Assembly: GCA_016744855.1 (NCBI GenBank)
Contig: JADGDO010000003.1
Coordinates: 62,001-126,000 of the forward strand
Direction of reading: 5' to 3'
Length of the DNA stretch: 64,000 nt
DNA from: Candidatus Fermentibacteraceae bacterium
GTDB lineage: Bacteria; Fermentibacterota; Fermentibacteria; Fermentibacterales; JCC-6
This document shows positions 62,064 to 64,000 of the stretch, in pieces (within the stretch, counting starts at the first letter, position 1; the number at the start of each line of letters is the position of its first letter). Below the pieces are notes generated by a model that did no database searches, was not told the DNA's origin, and was given only the letters and a program-made list of their open reading frames with translations. The position numbers and the translations under genes are program-made.

Positions 62064-63852
62064 TATTTTCCAATCTTTCAGTTATTGCTTCAAGAACGGC
62101 TTGTCTTGTCTCTGGGGGAAGTGCATGGTTTTCCTGTTGTACCCTGAAAAGAACAGAAACAGCACCGGACCATCTGATAATGCTTGCTGTAACAGTGTAA
62201 TCCCGAATAATCCCAAGAAGACCTTCCATGTTCTTGCAATCTCCCCTGCGGGCACAACAGATAAGAGTGGCTGAAGGTCTGTTTCTTCCAGGTACTTCCT
62301 CGCAGGCTACCATTCCGGGGGAATCGTGGTTGGATAAAAGAGATGAGAGGGTCTCGAATAAAAGCCTTATATGCATGGATAGTTCTTTGACCGGTACGGA
62401 GGCCCTCATGAAATCTTCAAGACTGTAATAGAAATCAGTGACAACTGTGTCCGGGATATCAGAGAGCACCTTTCTTATCTCATCCAGTTGATTCACGTCG
62501 TTGAGGCGCATACCCTGATCAAAATCACGAAAGCTGCCAAAACTCTCCTGAATGCCATGCTTCACTATTGAATACGCATCTTCCATCTGATCAAAATGCT
62601 CTCTTTCTGCAACGAAATCAAAAACATCAACCCAGACGTTTTGCCTTCGGGAAGGAGACTTGAACGAATTCACTCCTATCCCCTTCTGAAGTGTAAGATT
62701 TTTTACCAGTTTCAATATACGCGTGTCATGAGTCTGAGCACTATCATCGTCAGCATTTGTTACAAGAAGAAGCTTCAATTCCGCATCGAAGGTAGTAATA
62801 TTCTCAAGAGCTATGTAGGCCTGATTGATCCCTGTCATTCTGCACTCTTTAATCAAGAGCGGAAGAAGAGCCCTGCCGATATGTTCTGTTCCGCCATAGT
62901 GATGAATTCTGTGCAGCCGCTCGATACCTCTGGATACAAGAAGTTTCTTTAGATACTCACGAATTATTTTAAGATCTGTTCTAGTTGCACTCATGCCGTT
63001 TGGGCCAGTCATTTCAACTCGGATGGAAACAATCCCGTCATGAGTTGTGTATTTTCTCTGATGGCTTATTGTGGAGCCCGGCCATGCAACAGAAAGAGCT
63101 GTAATCAGATCTTGTAATGAAATGTCTCTTTCGTATCCAACAATGTTTATCCCTGTGAGATGCTCTCCTCTGGCCCGGATGTTCCGAATCCTGTAAAAGG
63201 GAGCTCCCCCCTTTGTTCTAACATTTTCCACAAGATCATGATTTGTTTTCACTATCCATGCGAGATCAGTTTTTTTCCTGGCTAGCAGATACTGATCTGA
63301 CCGGGAACTAATAAAAAGAACTAACTGCCCTCTTTTACCCAGAATGCCTTCCGGCACAGTCTTGTGATATATCCGGTCCAGTTCTTCAAGAATGCCCTGA
63401 TAACACTCTACCCTGTCAGCCGATCTGTCAAGAAGAGAAATGACGCCTTCTCTGCCGATTGCAAGCCTCTGTAAAAGCTCACTCAGCTTGTTGGCATCTT
63501 CACGGAACTTAACTCCCCGCTCTTCGGAATCATTGATAACAATTCCAGTAATGATGATACCTCGTCTGACTCCATTTTTTTCAACAGTAAAGCCTTCGAG
63601 AAGATCAAGGTTCCACCCCTCGTGATGCAGCTCCCCAATAACAATGGAGGCCAGTCCGGCCCAGTCTATTGCGCTTACACCAAGAAGTGCAAGGCCATCA
63701 TGCACATCAACTGCTATTGATACAGGTTCTTCTGAATCGAATAAGCGTGCATAAATCTCTTGACGACGATGACTAGGGATAACAACAACGGGACAGGTTT
63801 CACCGTAGCAAGCTGTAATATTTTTTTCTTTGCTGTGTTCCTCTTTTTGCAT
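62056..63852 (-). CDS. Large soluble protein with ACT-like segments, unknown
   Basis: 598 residues, no signal peptide or membrane helix. Residues about 40-110 look like an ACT domain (VSIAVDVHDGLALLGVSAIDWAGLASIVIGELHHEGWNL), and similar beta-alpha-beta patterns recur (SIRVEMTGPNGMSATRTDLKIIREYL; PSATLICCARRGDCKNMEGLLGIIRDY). Multiple ACT-like units also occur at the N-terminus of large NAD-dependent glutamate dehydrogenases, but there is no dehydrogenase core here. It may be an amino-acid sensor or regulator. Start at 63852: the SD is not strong. Convergent or coupled with the small membrane gene downstream. Confidence 0.72.
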   Translation of the reverse strand: MQKEEHSKEKNITACYGETCPVVVIPSHRRQEIYARLFDSEEPVSIAVDVHDGLALLGVSAIDWAGLASIVIGELHHEGWNLDLLEGFTVEKNGVRRGIIITGIVINDSEERGVKFREDANKLSELLQRLAIGREGVISLLDRSADRVECYQGILEELDRIYHKTVPEGILGKRGQLVLFISSRSDQYLLARKKTDLAWIVKTNHDLVENVRTKGGAPFYRIRNIRARGEHLTGINIVGYERDISLQDLITALSVAWPGSTISHQRKYTTHDGIVSIRVEMTGPNGMSATRTDLKIIREYLKKLLVSRGIERLHRIHHYGGTEHIGRALLPLLIKECRMTGINQAYIALENITTFDAELKLLLVTNADDDSAQTHDTRILKLVKNLTLQKGIGVNSFKSPSRRQNVWVDVFDFVAEREHFDQMEDAYSIVKHGIQESFGSFRDFDQGMRLNDVNQLDEIRKVLSDIPDTVVTDFYYSLEDFMRASVPVKELSMHIRLLFETLSSLLSNHDSPGMVACEEVPGRNRPSATLICCARRGDCKNMEGLLGIIRDYTVTASIIRWSGAVSVLFRVQQENHALPPETRQAVLEAITERLENNE

Positions 63853-63890
63853 AAGCTAATTATGAAACAGAATGAAAATAATAACCAGTA

Positions 63891-63919
63891 TTGACAAAAC
63901 TGGAATATATGTGTATCTA
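63891..63919 (+). promoter_or_regulatory. Strong promoter of tRNA-Val
   Basis: TTGACA and TATCTA with a 17-base spacer, ending 13 nt before the tRNA 5' end, so the start would be a few bases upstream of G1. Confidence 0.8.
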
Positions 63920-63932
63920 TCAGCGGCACTGA

Positions 63933-64000
63933 GGGCGAGTAACTCAGTTGGCTAGAGTGCCTGCCTTACAAGCAGGACGTCGGGGGTTCAAGTCCCTCCT
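63933..64000 (+). tRNA. tRNA-Val(TAC), 3' end beyond window
   Basis: GGGCGAG acceptor, D stem ACTC/GAGT, anticodon stem CCTGC/GCAGG with loop CTTACAA (anticodon TAC), T arm GGGGG-TTCAAGT-CCCTC. The window stops two bases into the 3' acceptor strand (CT of an expected CTCGCCC). Everything seen pairs correctly. Confidence 0.93.

Noticed and set aside
1-64000. CRISPR arrays, insertion sequences, phage genes, rRNA
   Set aside because: No regularly spaced repeats, transposase or integrase motifs, phage structural genes or rRNA sequence seen on either strand.

Overview
The window is a dense, mostly minus-strand stretch of chromosome from a Gram-negative (two-membrane) bacterium. Evidence for two membranes: several outer-membrane beta-barrels, LolA/LolCDE-like genes and lipoprotein signal peptides. 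A beta-propeller protein with a type IX-style C-terminal sorting domain, PorV/FadL-like barrels, a GlmL-type protein beside a complete two-subunit glycine cleavage system, and several proteins of no obvious family point to an anaerobic member of the FCB superphylum, perhaps a Fermentibacteria-like candidate phylum. That placement is inference. No rRNA, CRISPR, integrase or insertion sequence was found.

Layout. 1-1.7 kb: two membrane proteins. 1.8-9 kb: a DUF255/YyaL-type thioredoxin-fold protein, an ABC-F ATPase behind a likely upstream-ORF attenuator, and two paralogous barrels flanking an acetyltransferase. 9-17.2 kb: one operon, gcvT-gcvH-gcvPA-gcvPB, two small unknowns, glmL and an unknown, with a clear promoter and a textbook terminator. 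17.3-31 kb: a PAS-GAF-GGDEF diguanylate cyclase, a secreted metallo-beta-lactamase-fold hydrolase, lipoproteins, a GT-C membrane protein, a heterodimeric (BmrCD-like) ABC exporter and a beta-propeller protein. 31-33.3 kb: a DUF4143 ATPase next to a gene broken by an in-frame stop. 33.3-41 kb: tandem M16 peptidases, an amidohydrolase lacking its usual N-terminal region, priA, a barrel and a rubrerythrin-like protein.

41.2-46.1 kb looks rearranged: an ABC exporter truncated just after its H-loop, a relic of a porin gene, an AT-rich spacer with a long hairpin, a stand-alone small secreted protein with strong expression signals, and a TPR-barrel protein. 46.1-51.9 kb is an operon (tetR, LolA-like, two FtsX-like permeases, LolD-like ATPase, outer-membrane barrel) that together could form a dedicated trans-envelope lipid or lipoprotein route, apparently autoregulated by TetR. 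51.9-58.3 kb is a housekeeping operon (tilS-hpt-ftsH-folE-folP-cdaA-small unknown) with overlapping genes throughout. 58.3-61.6 kb holds a pseudopilin, two similar single-helix proteins and an amino-acid permease fused to a PTS EIIA-like domain. The right end has tRNA-Met(CAT), an ACT-like multidomain protein and a tRNA-Val(TAC) cut by the window edge.

Starts were chosen by Shine-Dalgarno spacing and family N-termini. GTG and TTG starts and 1-8 nt stop/start overlaps are common. Most transport, regulatory and envelope assignments are family-level; substrates are not visible.
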